22,618 nt of DNA from Bacillota bacterium. GTDB taxonomy: Bacteria > Bacillota > Clostridia > Lachnospirales > Lachnospiraceae. Numbering within the stretch: position 1 is the first letter of the stretch; each line of letters opens with the position of its first letter. The stretch covers positions 1-22,618 of the forward strand of contig JAEWIZ010000035.1 of assembly GCA_023386815.1 (NCBI GenBank), written 5' to 3'. The position numbers and the translations under genes were made by a program. This document shows, in pieces, positions 14,250 through 21,653 of this stretch. The notes under the pieces were generated by a model that was not told the origin of the DNA, made no database searches, and saw only the letters and a list, made by a program, of their open reading frames with translations.

Positions 14250-14996
14250 CTAAACAGTTGTAATTTGTATGTTAATTTTTTCAAAATAGGTACGTATCGT
14301 AGGATCAAGGTCTATATCAGTGATGATATGATGTACTTCCTCTGGTTTTAAAAAGGACACGGTTCCGGGACGATTGAATTTTTCGGATTCGGTCAGTACA
14401 AAGGTTTGATCTGCTCGTTGTGTCATGGCATGAACCGTTTCCGATCGCGTCAGGTTGTCACCGGTAAAACCTAATTCATTTGAGAAACCATCCGTACCCA
14501 CAAATATTTTGCCGACACGAAACTGTTTCGCACAGAGTTTTGTTAACGGACCCACCATAGCTTGGCTGGCATTCTGAAATTCCCCACCAAGCAGGATAAG
14601 ATTCACATTCCCTTTTTCCTTAACAAAATGAGCTAAATAGGAGGAATTCGTTATGAGTGTAACCATCTTACCGGAGGCCACAAGTTCATGAGCAAACAAA
14701 GCACAGGTTGAGCCGGCTTCGACCATGATTGTCTCTCCGCTGGTTACATGTTCAGCTGCTGCTTTGGCTATTCTTTGCTTGACAGCATAATTGATAGCAA
14801 TTCTATAATTGATATCAGAGGGGTCTTTGAGAGAAGCATATCCTTGTTCACGTCTGAGAATTCCAGCATCAGAAAGATGATTCAATTCTTTTCTTATAGT
14901 AACTTCGGATGTTTTAAGGGTCTGTGCCAGCTCAGTGACACTAACCCGGCCTTTGCGACTTACGATGTTGATAATTTCGTTTTGTTTCGTATTCAT
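14250..14996 (-). CDS. DeoR/GlpR family sugar-phosphate-responsive regulator
   Basis: The product is 248 aa. N-terminal winged HTH (residues 4-55: KQNEIINIVSRKGRVSVTELAQTLKTSEVTIRKELNHLSDAG) matches the DeoR signature. The rest is the DeoR C-terminal sensor domain: MVEAGSTCALFAHEL, LITNSSYLA, LLGGEFQ, FVGTDGFS, and a conserved RSETVHAM and LTESEKF region, which bind phosphorylated sugars. It is divergent from an FGGY kinase and precedes an FSA-type aldolase, so it probably represses both until a sugar phosphate accumulates. GGAGGTG ribosome site. Confidence 0.92.
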   Translation of the reverse strand: MNTKQNEIINIVSRKGRVSVTELAQTLKTSEVTIRKELNHLSDAGILRREQGYASLKDPSDINYRIAINYAVKQRIAKAAAEHVTSGETIMVEAGSTCALFAHELVASGKMVTLITNSSYLAHFVKEKGNVNLILLGGEFQNASQAMVGPLTKLCAKQFRVGKIFVGTDGFSNELGFTGDNLTRSETVHAMTQRADQTFVLTESEKFNRPGTVSFLKPEEVHHIITDIDLDPTIRTYFEKINIQITTV

Positions 14997-15015
14997 AATA
15001 ACACCTCCAGGGTTT

Positions 15016-15044
15016 AGTATAAATAGTTATTTTCATTGTGTCAA
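15016..15044 (-). promoter_or_regulatory. Promoter for deoR-like/aldolase operon
   Basis: On the minus strand TTGACA (15044-15039), 17 nt, TATACT (15021-15016). The predicted start near 15009 leaves only a 12-13-nt leader, nearly all of it the GGAGGTG ribosome site before ATG 14996. Confidence 0.6.
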
Positions 15045-15050
15045 CAATAA

Positions 15051-15086
15051 AGTTTCGAATGAAACTATAATATTTACAAACGAAAC
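15051..15086. promoter_or_regulatory. DeoR-type operator with TATAAT box
   Basis: AGTTTCGAATGAAACT (15051-15066) is a perfect 6-bp inverted repeat; a further half-site CGAAACT lies at 15080-15086. A TATAAT (15066-15071) directly abuts the dyad and may be the -10 of the kinase gene, though its -35 is weak. The site sits just upstream of the opposing deoR promoter, so one operator could serve both directions. Confidence 0.55.
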
Positions 15087-15139
15087 TAAATGTGTTAGTC
15101 TTAGATTATACGACATTAGTAAATAGCGGAGGAATGACA

Positions 15140-16666
15140 ATGGACAATTATTTAATTGCGCATGATCTGGGTACCTCAGGGAATAAAGCAACTCTTTTTC
15201 GCACGGATGGAAAACTGATCAACAGCTTTACTGCTTCTTACGAGACACATTTTTTTAATGGGAATTATGCAGAACAAGATCCGTTGGACTGGTGGCAGGC
15301 AGTTATTAACTCTACAAGAAAAATCATGGAAGGAATCAACCCATCGCAAGTACTTGGAATTTCATTTTCAGGCCAAATGCAGGCCTGTATCATTATAGAT
15401 GATGCAGGTGACGTGATTCGTCCTGCCATGATTTGGGCAGACCAACGAGCTGAGAAACAACGGGATTTTTTAGAACAACAGCTGGGCGCTGAAAAAATAT
15501 ATCAAATTACCGGTCATCGTGTCAGTGCATCCTATAGTCTGGAAAAATTAATGTGGCTAAAGGAAAATGAAGCAGAAAACTATCAAAAAGCCAAATACAT
15601 GCTTCAAGCAAAGGACTATATCATATATAAGATGACAGGAAAAATTGTGACGGATTATTCAGATGCGTCCGGAACTCAGGCCTTAGATTTGAGAGCCCTT
15701 GAGTGGTCAAAGGAAATACTCGCTACTGCAGGGGTGGATACCAGATTATTTCCACCATTGTATCATTCTACGGATGTAGCCGGAGTATTAACCTTAGAGG
15801 CTTCAGAGCTTTTAGGACTTACACAGTCAGTCCAAGTTGTAATTGGAGGAGGAGATGGCCCTTGTTCCGCTGTTGGAGCTGGGTGTATCCATGAGAATGA
15901 ACTATTTATGACCTTTGGCACTTCAGCATGGATTGGGGGAACGACCGACAGCATGTTTCTTGATCGTGAAAAGACCTTGTTTTGTTTCGCACATGTAATA
16001 CCGGGGAAATATATGCCCTGCGGAGCTATGCAGGCGGCTGGTAGTTCCTATTCCTATATCAGGAAGGCACTTTGTAGGGAGGAGACAGAAAGCGCTATAG
16101 AGAAGGGACAAGATCCTTATGAAGTCATGAACAAATTGATTCAAAGTTCGCCACCGGGTAGCAAGGGACTTATTTTTCTTCCGTATCTTCTGGGTGAGCG
16201 GAGTCCCAGATGGAATCCCCATACGTCCGGAAGTTTTCTTGGCATTAAAATGAAGCATACAAAAGCCGATTACATAAGGGCTGTGATTGAAGGTGTTGCC
16301 ATGAACTTAGAGCTGATATTCAAGGCATATCACCAATATCTTAAAGTGGATAAAATGATATTTACCGGTGGCGGAGCCAAAAGTGAAACGATTGCCCAGA
16401 TTATGGCAGATGTGCTAAAAGTAACATTGTACAGGCCTGACTACACGGAAGAAGCTACTTCCATTGCAGCTGCCGTTATCGCCGGTGTTGGGATTGGTAT
16501 CTATGAGGATTTTTCACAGGTGAGCAGGTTCCTGTCTGTGAAAGACACCTTTAGCTACCGTCAGGAATACAGCGACACCTATGATCGGTTAAAACCCGTA
16601 TTTGATAAAGGTTATGATGCACTATTGAATATATATAAAGATTTCCCTCAGGATTTTGTTGACTAA
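15140..16666 (+). CDS. FGGY-family carbohydrate kinase, xylulokinase-like
   Basis: The product is 508 aa, the normal FGGY length. N-terminal phosphate-1 loop HDLGTSGNKATLF (8-20), substrate region GISFSGQMQ (73-81) and MIWADQRA (97-104), GGGDGPCSAVGAG (236-248) with the presumed catalytic Asp239, and C-terminal ATP-binding TGGGAKS plus EATSIAAAVIAG are all intact. FGGY kinases phosphorylate ketoses or polyols at the terminal hydroxyl; the overall look is closest to xylulokinase. ATG 15140 is chosen because GGAGGA lies 6 nt before it; ATG 15134 would touch the ribosome site. It is divergent from the DeoR/aldolase pair with a shared operator. No isomerase or transporter is in the window. Confidence 0.9.
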   Translation: MDNYLIAHDLGTSGNKATLFRTDGKLINSFTASYETHFFNGNYAEQDPLDWWQAVINSTRKIMEGINPSQVLGISFSGQMQACIIIDDAGDVIRPAMIWADQRAEKQRDFLEQQLGAEKIYQITGHRVSASYSLEKLMWLKENEAENYQKAKYMLQAKDYIIYKMTGKIVTDYSDASGTQALDLRALEWSKEILATAGVDTRLFPPLYHSTDVAGVLTLEASELLGLTQSVQVVIGGGDGPCSAVGAGCIHENELFMTFGTSAWIGGTTDSMFLDREKTLFCFAHVIPGKYMPCGAMQAAGSSYSYIRKALCREETESAIEKGQDPYEVMNKLIQSSPPGSKGLIFLPYLLGERSPRWNPHTSGSFLGIKMKHTKADYIRAVIEGVAMNLELIFKAYHQYLKVDKMIFTGGGAKSETIAQIMADVLKVTLYRPDYTEEATSIAAAVIAGVGIGIYEDFSQVSRFLSVKDTFSYRQEYSDTYDRLKPVFDKGYDALLNIYKDFPQDFVD

Positions 16667-16777
16667 AAGGAGAAGTTAATAGGAGATAAATAAAATGTAA
16701 GATGGATTAGGAAAGCAAATCTAGGACAGTATCAGCAAAAAGACTAAGGAGATCAGATCTGTAGCAAAGAAAAAGAG

Positions 16778-16806
16778 TTGAAAAATTGCAGCGGAATCAT
16801 TAAAAT
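16778..16806 (+). promoter_or_regulatory. Promoter for the TetR gene at 16872
   Basis: TTGAAA (16778-16783), 17 nt, TAAAAT (16801-16806), 65 nt before the start codon. The rest of the 205-bp gap after the kinase gene shows no ORF or strong hairpin. Confidence 0.5.
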
Positions 16807-16871
16807 GAGTTATTGAGAGAACACATCAGCGAAAAGATGATAATTAGTCAAAATTCATTTAAGAGGTAACT

Positions 16872-17444
16872 ATGAGAGAATTAAAAAGTATAGAAGAGAA
16901 AATTTTAGACAGAGCCTTGTATTTGATTGGAAAAGATCGATCCTTAAATATATCCGTCAGAGCAATTTCAAAAGAAGCTGGGGTAAATGTCAGTGCAATA
17001 AACTACTATTTCCGTACGAAGGAAGAGATGTTAAGACAAGCAAAGGAACTTTATATATTGAATACGCTGTCGATCACGGATATTTTGGAGAATGAGGAGT
17101 TAGGACTGGAAGAAAAACTTCTCGCTGCGGCAAATGAGATTATGGAGTATATTATCCGCTATCCGGGAATTGATGTATTGCTAAGAGATGCAAGGGGAAA
17201 AGAAGATGAAACCTCTATAAGGATCCTGAAGGTATCTGAGGAAATGGCAGAGGGATTAAACCGTATTCTTGACATGCTATTGAAAGGAACGAAGAATATA
17301 CACTACAAGCATATGATATTCTGGTCAGCAATCAACTATCCGGTTGAGGATAATCCTATTCTGAAGTGTAGTACAGCTCTTTTGAATGATAAAGCGGCCA
17401 GGATGGAGTATATTCAGCAGCTTTTGACGATGTTAAGAAGTTAA
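16872..17444 (+). CDS. TetR/AcrR family transcriptional regulator
   Basis: The product is 190 aa. Residues 5-55 are a TetR HTH: KSIEEKILDRALYLI, then SVRAISKEAGVNVSAINYYFRTKEEML, with NVSAINYYF as the recognition helix, a variant common in clostridial AcrR-like proteins. The remaining helical domain is unremarkable. The ATG follows AAGAGGTAACT. It is followed by a clear terminator (17467-17497), then the enoate reductase gene, with its own promoter, on the same strand. The reductase is therefore a likely target but not an operon partner. Confidence 0.88.
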   Translation: MRELKSIEEKILDRALYLIGKDRSLNISVRAISKEAGVNVSAINYYFRTKEEMLRQAKELYILNTLSITDILENEELGLEEKLLAAANEIMEYIIRYPGIDVLLRDARGKEDETSIRILKVSEEMAEGLNRILDMLLKGTKNIHYKHMIFWSAINYPVEDNPILKCSTALLNDKAARMEYIQQLLTMLRS

Positions 17445-17466
17445 AAAATAATATTTTAATAATAAT

Positions 17467-17497
17467 AGCTGTCTTTCGGTGAAAGGCAGCTTTTTTT
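17467..17497 (+). terminator. Rho-independent terminator
   Basis: AGCTGTCTTTC (17467-17477) pairs with GAAAGGCAGCT (17481-17491), one G-U pair, GGT loop, followed by a run of seven T. Terminates the TetR transcript. Confidence 0.9.
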
Positions 17498-17550
17498 ATG
17501 CATGCGATAAATTTTTTTGTATTAAAATTAAACAAAGTGTTTTAAACGTA

Positions 17551-17579
17551 TTGATTTAATGTTTGGATTATATTATAAT
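17551..17579 (+). promoter_or_regulatory. Promoter for the enoate reductase
   Basis: TTGATT (17551-17556), 17 nt, TATAAT (17574-17579). A small palindrome GTTTTAAAC (17539-17547) lies just upstream and might be a TetR site. The leader is about 95 nt. Confidence 0.6.
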
Positions 17580-17642
17580 TAGGGCGGCACTACAAAGTAT
17601 AACTAAAAATGTGAAATTATTAACAAAAGCATCAGTGATAGT

Positions 17643-17666
17643 AGCATAAGAGCATAAGAACATAAG
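17643..17666 (+). repeat. Three tandem 8-bp repeats in the leader
   Basis: AGCATAAG, AGCATAAG, AACATAAG in direct tandem, ending 4 nt before the ribosome site of the next gene. Copy number could vary by slippage and change the leader. Confidence 0.6.
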
Positions 17667-17681
17667 TATAGGAGGATTGCT

Positions 17682-19619
17682 ATGAGTTATAAGTATTTAT
17701 TCGACCCAATAAAAATAAGAGGTATGGAATTAAAAAACAGAATTGTGTTTCCAGCCATGGGAACAAAAATGGCAACAGAAGATAAATTTGTTACAAAGCA
17801 ATTAATCGATTATCAGGTGGAAAGGGTAAAAGGCGGCTGTGGATTAAATTTTACGGAAGTCTGTTCTGTTTACAGCAAGGCGGCTCCAAAGAAGTTTCTG
17901 GCTATTAGTGAAGATAAATACATACCCGGTCTTAAGAACCTGGCCGATGCCATTCATGAAAATGGAGGTAAGGCAGGTATTCAGCTGTGGTTAGGCGGAC
18001 TTGCAGTAGCAAGTGACAGAGATCAGATGATTATTATTCCGAGCCCTGTACCGGTAACAGGTACGGAGTATACACTGCCGGGGGCGAGTCTTGAGATTAT
18101 AAAGGAAGCGGTGAGTGCTTTCGGAGAAGCAGCAAAAAGAGCAGTGGAAGCCGGGTTTGATGTAATCGAATTTCATGCGGGTCATAATTATACACCTCAT
18201 TCATTTCTTAGCCCCTACTTTAATAAGAGAACGGATGAATATGGGGGTGAATTAGAAAACCGTGCCAGATTCTTAATCGAATGCATAGAAGCTATTAGGA
18301 AGAATATACCTGAGGATATGCCTCTGTTTATGAGAATTGATGCTCATGATGATTATTTGGAGGGTGGTCTTACGATTGAAGAGATCATTGCGTTCTGTAA
18401 AATGGCAGGTAAGGCAGGAGTAGATGTACTGGATGTATCCAGAGGTAATTTTTCCAGTGCTGCGATTAAATATGAAGTACCTCCCATCGATCTGCCCAGA
18501 GGCTTTAATGTAGAGAATGCAGCCAGAATCAGAAAAGAAACAGGAATGTTAACGGTAGCCGTGGGAAGAATTAATGACCCCAAGCAGGCAGAAGCTATTC
18601 TGTCAGAGGATAAGGCAGATATGGTAGTTATCGGGCGTGCTCAGCTTGCAGACCCGGAATTTTGTAATAAGGCTATGGGTGAACAGGAATACAGTATCGT
18701 CCGTTGTGTTGGCTGCAATCAGGGTTGTTATGACGGTTTTGTTTCTACAGAAATGCCTTATATCACCTGTCTTCGAAATCCTGCGCTTGGAAGAGAAGAG
18801 GAATATAGGATTTCTATGACAAATACCCCCAAGAAGGTATTAATTGCAGGAGGTGGAATTGCAGGACTGGAAGCGGCAATGCAGTTAAAGAAAAAAGGGC
18901 ATTTACCTGTGCTCTGTGAAGCCTCATCTTCACTGGGCGGGCAGTTTGCACTTGCCGGAGAAGCTCCAAGAAAAGCAGAGATGAAAGATGCAGCCCTGGC
19001 GATGGGTGAGCTGGCTATTAGGGAAGGAATTGATATTAGATTAAATACACCTGTTACTCCAGAGATCATCGCAGAGATTAAGCCCGAGGAGGTTATCATT
19101 GCCATCGGTTCAGTACCGATTAAGCTGCAGATTCCCGGTGCCGATTTACCCCATGTAACAAACTCCCATGATGTACTTGCCGGAAAGCAAAAGGTATCAG
19201 GAAGGGTTGTAGTTATCGGAGGTGGACTTGTTGGATTAGAGGTTGCAGAGTATATCCATAATAATACGCAGAGTGTTACAGTCGTAGAGATGCTCGATAA
19301 GGTGGCGAAGGATTTAGGAGACCTACGCAGCATCTGTGTCATGGAAAATCTCTATGGTGCAGGTGTACAGACAATTACAGATGCTAAATGCGTTGAGATT
19401 AAAGAAGATAAAGTAGTTGTGGACAAAAGTGGAAATCTTGAAGAAATTCCCTGTGACTATGTAGTATCAGCAGTCGGTGCAAAATCAAGAGTTACGGATG
19501 ATATTCGCGAGTATTGTAATAAAGAGGGAATTCCTGTTCATGTTATCGGAGATGCTTACCGTGCAAGAAGAGCCCTGAATGCGGTGGCTGAGGCAAACGA
19601 GGCTGTTAGAAAAATTTAA
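17682..19619 (+). CDS. BaiCD-like NADH:flavin oxidoreductase (OYE barrel + Fe-S + FAD/NAD domain)
   Basis: The product is 645 aa, the length of 2,4-dienoyl-CoA reductase/BaiCD/BaiH-type enzymes. Residues 1-330 are an old-yellow-enzyme barrel binding FMN, with FHAGHNY (164-170; His165/His168 and Tyr170) and LSPYFNKRTDEYGG (176-189). C342, C345, C349 and C363 (CVGCNQGC...C) hold a 4Fe-4S cluster. Two Rossmann GxGxxG segments follow: LIAGGGIAGLEAA (387-399) for FAD and VVVIGGGLVGLEVAEYI (near 508) for NAD(P)H. Electrons pass from NAD(P)H through FAD and Fe-S to FMN to reduce activated C=C bonds of enoates or enones. The ribosome site is GGAGG. It is a single-gene transcript bounded by terminators. 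The substrate is unknown; bile acids cannot be assumed. Confidence 0.9.
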   Translation: MSYKYLFDPIKIRGMELKNRIVFPAMGTKMATEDKFVTKQLIDYQVERVKGGCGLNFTEVCSVYSKAAPKKFLAISEDKYIPGLKNLADAIHENGGKAGIQLWLGGLAVASDRDQMIIIPSPVPVTGTEYTLPGASLEIIKEAVSAFGEAAKRAVEAGFDVIEFHAGHNYTPHSFLSPYFNKRTDEYGGELENRARFLIECIEAIRKNIPEDMPLFMRIDAHDDYLEGGLTIEEIIAFCKMAGKAGVDVLDVSRGNFSSAAIKYEVPPIDLPRGFNVENAARIRKETGMLTVAVGRINDPKQAEAILSEDKADMVVIGRAQLADPEFCNKAMGEQEYSIVRCVGCNQGCYDGFVSTEMPYITCLRNPALGREEEYRISMTNTPKKVLIAGGGIAGLEAAMQLKKKGHLPVLCEASSSLGGQFALAGEAPRKAEMKDAALAMGELAIREGIDIRLNTPVTPEIIAEIKPEEVIIAIGSVPIKLQIPGADLPHVTNSHDVLAGKQKVSGRVVVIGGGLVGLEVAEYIHNNTQSVTVVEMLDKVAKDLGDLRSICVMENLYGAGVQTITDAKCVEIKEDKVVVDKSGNLEEIPCDYVVSAVGAKSRVTDDIREYCNKEGIPVHVIGDAYRARRALNAVAEANEAVRKI

Positions 19620-19669
19620 TAGAGTGATAATGTCTAGCTATTGCAGGATAGCATCTGGATATGAAATTC

Positions 19670-19714
19670 AAAAAGCTTTAGGATTAACTGACTGTGTTAA
19701 TCTTAAAGCTTTTT
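19670..19714 (+). terminator. Long hairpin terminator after the enoate reductase
   Basis: A 19-bp stem (19670-19688 with 19696-19714, one G-U) and a 7-nt loop. It starts AAAAAGCTTTA and ends AAAGCTTTTT, so A and T tracts flank it and it may work in both directions. Confidence 0.9.
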
Positions 19715-19848
19715 CCTTCCTCAGCGACTATAACCAAGCTGAGCTGTGCCTGGGAATGTCTACATATAGCATTCTGCGTAAGTTTCGTATTTAGCTAGGA
19801 AGCCTTATTGGAGGTTCGTATAGAAAGATATAAAAAATAATTTTATAC

Positions 19849-19886
19849 TTGACAAGAAGTTTATTTGTAACTATAATGGTTACAAA
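19849..19886 (+). promoter_or_regulatory. Perfect promoter with Rrf2-type operator across the -10
   Basis: TTGACA (19849-19854), 17 nt, TATAAT (19872-19877): full consensus. TTTGTAAC (19864-19871) and GTTACAAA (19879-19886) form a perfect 8-bp inverted repeat around the -10. It is placed 12 nt before the start codon, so a bound Rrf2 protein would block the promoter; autoregulation is the likely mode. Confidence 0.75.
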
Positions 19887-19897
19887 AGGAGGTGCAC

Positions 19898-20305
19898 ATG
19901 TATTCAACTAAATTATCGGTTAGTATTCATATATTAAGTGTGATTGCGCTGATGGAGGTTCAACCTATTACATCAGAGTACATTGCCTCCAGCATTAATA
20001 CGAATCCTGCTCTTGTCCGTCGCTTGATGAGCCGTTTAAAGAAAGCAAAGCTAATTAAAACGAGTACCAAGCTTGGCGTAACAGGCCTTGCAAGAAAAGC
20101 AGAGGATATTTCACTTCTTGATGTTTTTCTTGCAGTGGAAGACCAACGGGATTTGTTCAGTATTCATGGTAACACCAATCTTGACTGTCCCGTTGGGGCA
20201 AAGATAGAAGGTACATTAAAGCACTTGTACGATAATATACAAACTGCAATTGAAGAAAAATTATCTGCCATTACATTGGCTGACATTACAAAAGAATTTA
20301 GATAA
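19898..20305 (+). CDS. Rrf2 family regulator, YwnA-like
   Basis: The product is 135 aa. The winged HTH spans about 5-60 (SVSIHILSVIALM, ITSEYIASSINTNPALVRRLMSRLKKAKLIKT) followed by the Rrf2 'wing' segment LGVTGLARKAEDISLLDVFLAVE. This subgroup lacks the three-Cys Fe-S cluster of IscR; one cysteine, Cys97 in LDCPVG, is left in a conserved context. It could therefore be a thiol sensor, but that is inference. The ATG at 19898 follows AAAGGAGGTGCAC; the in-frame GTG two codons earlier is inside the ribosome site. It leads the operon with the YwnB-like gene, as in the ywnA-ywnB gene order known from Bacillus. Confidence 0.9.
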   Translation: MYSTKLSVSIHILSVIALMEVQPITSEYIASSINTNPALVRRLMSRLKKAKLIKTSTKLGVTGLARKAEDISLLDVFLAVEDQRDLFSIHGNTNLDCPVGAKIEGTLKHLYDNIQTAIEEKLSAITLADITKEFR

Positions 20306-20339
20306 TTTATAATTTAAATAATTCATTAGGAGGTGTAAT

Positions 20340-20981
20340 ATGAAAATTGCTATCATAGGTGCAACCGGCATGGCCGGCACAGCCTTGTACAAAGAGAGCG
20401 TGTCACGGGGACACGAGGTCACTGCAATTGTCCGACATAAGGATAAAGCTATTTCTTTGTTGGGAAACGGTGTAAAAGTAATTGATAAGGACGTGTTTGA
20501 TTTAACGAAATCCGATCTGGAGAATTTTGATGTTATTGTAAATGCTTTTGCTACAGCTCCTTCAAAAGCATATTTACATCTGGATCTGGCTGCAAAGCTT
20601 ATCAGCTTCTTCCGCGAAACAGAAAGTCCCAGGCTGTTCTTCATTCTCGGTGCAGCCAGCCTACTGGATGAAAACGACAAGCTGTTCCTGGACACCTTAA
20701 AGACGTTTCCTGATGTGGCTTCTTGGATTTCCATTCCTACGGAAGCCTATAAAACCCTTAATTTTTTGCGGAGCATTGAAAATGTGAACTGGGTGGGAGT
20801 ATCCCCTTCCGCTGAATTTGTTGCCGGAGAGGCTACGGTTCCTGTTTTGGGAAAGGATCATTTACTAACCGACTCAAATGGAAAATCCCTTGTAACAAGC
20901 AAAACCATGGCGGTTGCTATTATGGATGAAATTGAAAATCCGCAGTTTATCCGCACAAGATTTACCGTATGTAATCAGTAA
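20340..20981 (+). CDS. NAD(P)-binding oxidoreductase, YwnB-like (atypical SDR)
   Basis: The product is 213 aa. It begins with an NAD(P)H-binding Rossmann motif IAIIGATGMAGTALYKES (3-20), then VTAIVRHKDKA, and the FDVIVNAFATAP segment that marks atypical short-chain dehydrogenase/NAD(P)-binding (NmrA-like) proteins such as YwnB. The usual Tyr-x-x-x-Lys pair is not clear, so it may bind dinucleotide as a sensor or reductase of unusual type. It lies 34 bp after the Rrf2 gene, with AGGAGGTGTAAT before the ATG. Confidence 0.87.
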   Translation: MKIAIIGATGMAGTALYKESVSRGHEVTAIVRHKDKAISLLGNGVKVIDKDVFDLTKSDLENFDVIVNAFATAPSKAYLHLDLAAKLISFFRETESPRLFFILGAASLLDENDKLFLDTLKTFPDVASWISIPTEAYKTLNFLRSIENVNWVGVSPSAEFVAGEATVPVLGKDHLLTDSNGKSLVTSKTMAVAIMDEIENPQFIRTRFTVCNQ

Positions 20982-21020
20982 CTATAGAGATAATAATAAT
21001 TTAACAGGAGGTACAATTTT

Positions 21021-21572
21021 ATGAGTAAGACAATTGGAATTATTACGGGCAGTTTAAGAAAGAATTCTTTTTCCGGCAGCATTGCAGAATATATCAAAAA
21101 CCACGCTCCGGAAGGATATGTGTTTAAAACTATCGATATCGGAGGACTTCCTCTGTATAACCAGGATTACGATGGCGAAGAAATAAAAGAGTACACAGCA
21201 TTTCGTAATGAAGTAAAGGCATTAGACGGTGTGCTGTTCATTACACCGGAGCATAACCGCTCCATACCCGCTGCGCTGAAAAACGCCCTTGATATAGGCT
21301 CACGGCCATATGGTGCAAACGTTTGGAGCGGTAAGCCGGGTGCTGTGATTAGCCAGTCTCCAGGAGGCATTGGCGGCTTTGGTGCAAATCATCATTTACG
21401 CCAGGTACTGGCTTTTCTGAATGTTTTAACCCTGGCTCAGCCTGAAGCTTATATTGGTGCTTACCACACCTTGATTGATGAGAACGGTGCGTTAAGCAAC
21501 GATGCAACCAAAGAGTTTTTAGATGGATTCTTAGCAGCTTTTGCCGCTTGGACGGAAAACTTTCATAAATGA
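21021..21572 (+). CDS. NADPH-dependent FMN reductase (NAD(P)H:quinone oxidoreductase/azoreductase-like)
   Basis: The product is 183 aa. It has the flavodoxin-like fold of the YieF/ChrR/Azr group: IGIITGSLRKNSFSGSIAEYI (5-25) holds FMN phosphate, LPLYNQDY (44-51) follows, and ITPEHNRSIPAALKNALD (74-91) is the PEYNxSxPxxLKNAxD motif with His in place of Tyr. GAVISQSPGGIGG (112-124) is the second flavin loop. These enzymes reduce quinones, chromate or azo dyes by two electrons and limit oxidative stress. It has AGGAGGTACAATTTT before the ATG and lies 39 bp after the YwnB-like gene. Confidence 0.9.
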   Translation: MSKTIGIITGSLRKNSFSGSIAEYIKNHAPEGYVFKTIDIGGLPLYNQDYDGEEIKEYTAFRNEVKALDGVLFITPEHNRSIPAALKNALDIGSRPYGANVWSGKPGAVISQSPGGIGGFGANHHLRQVLAFLNVLTLAQPEAYIGAYHTLIDENGALSNDATKEFLDGFLAAFAAWTENFHK

Positions 21573-21575
21573 TAC

Positions 21576-21615
21576 AGGAGGGAAGCAGCAGAGGAGTCTG
21601 AACTGTTTCCCTCCT
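21576..21615 (+). promoter_or_regulatory. 13-bp stem hairpin between FMN reductase and FrnE-like genes
   Basis: AGGAGGGAAGCAG (21576-21588) pairs with CTGTTTCCCTCCT (21603-21615), one G-U. No U-tract follows, so it is not a standard terminator. The right arm (CTCCT, 21611-21615) could also pair with the AGGAG ribosome site (21641-21645) of the next gene, allowing alternative folds. Regulatory role is a guess. Confidence 0.5.
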
Positions 21616-21653
21616 AATGGTTGAGCAGAAGACGGAAGAAAGGAGTGCTTCAT

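Noticed and set aside
17582..17681. A riboswitch in the enoate reductase leader
   Set aside because: The leader is short, A-rich and has no stable conserved helices that I can see.
18758..19342. A 194-aa antisense frame inside the enoate reductase
   Set aside because: The sense frame has intact cofactor motifs; the antisense frame has Ser/Pro/Ile-rich composition typical of a shadow.
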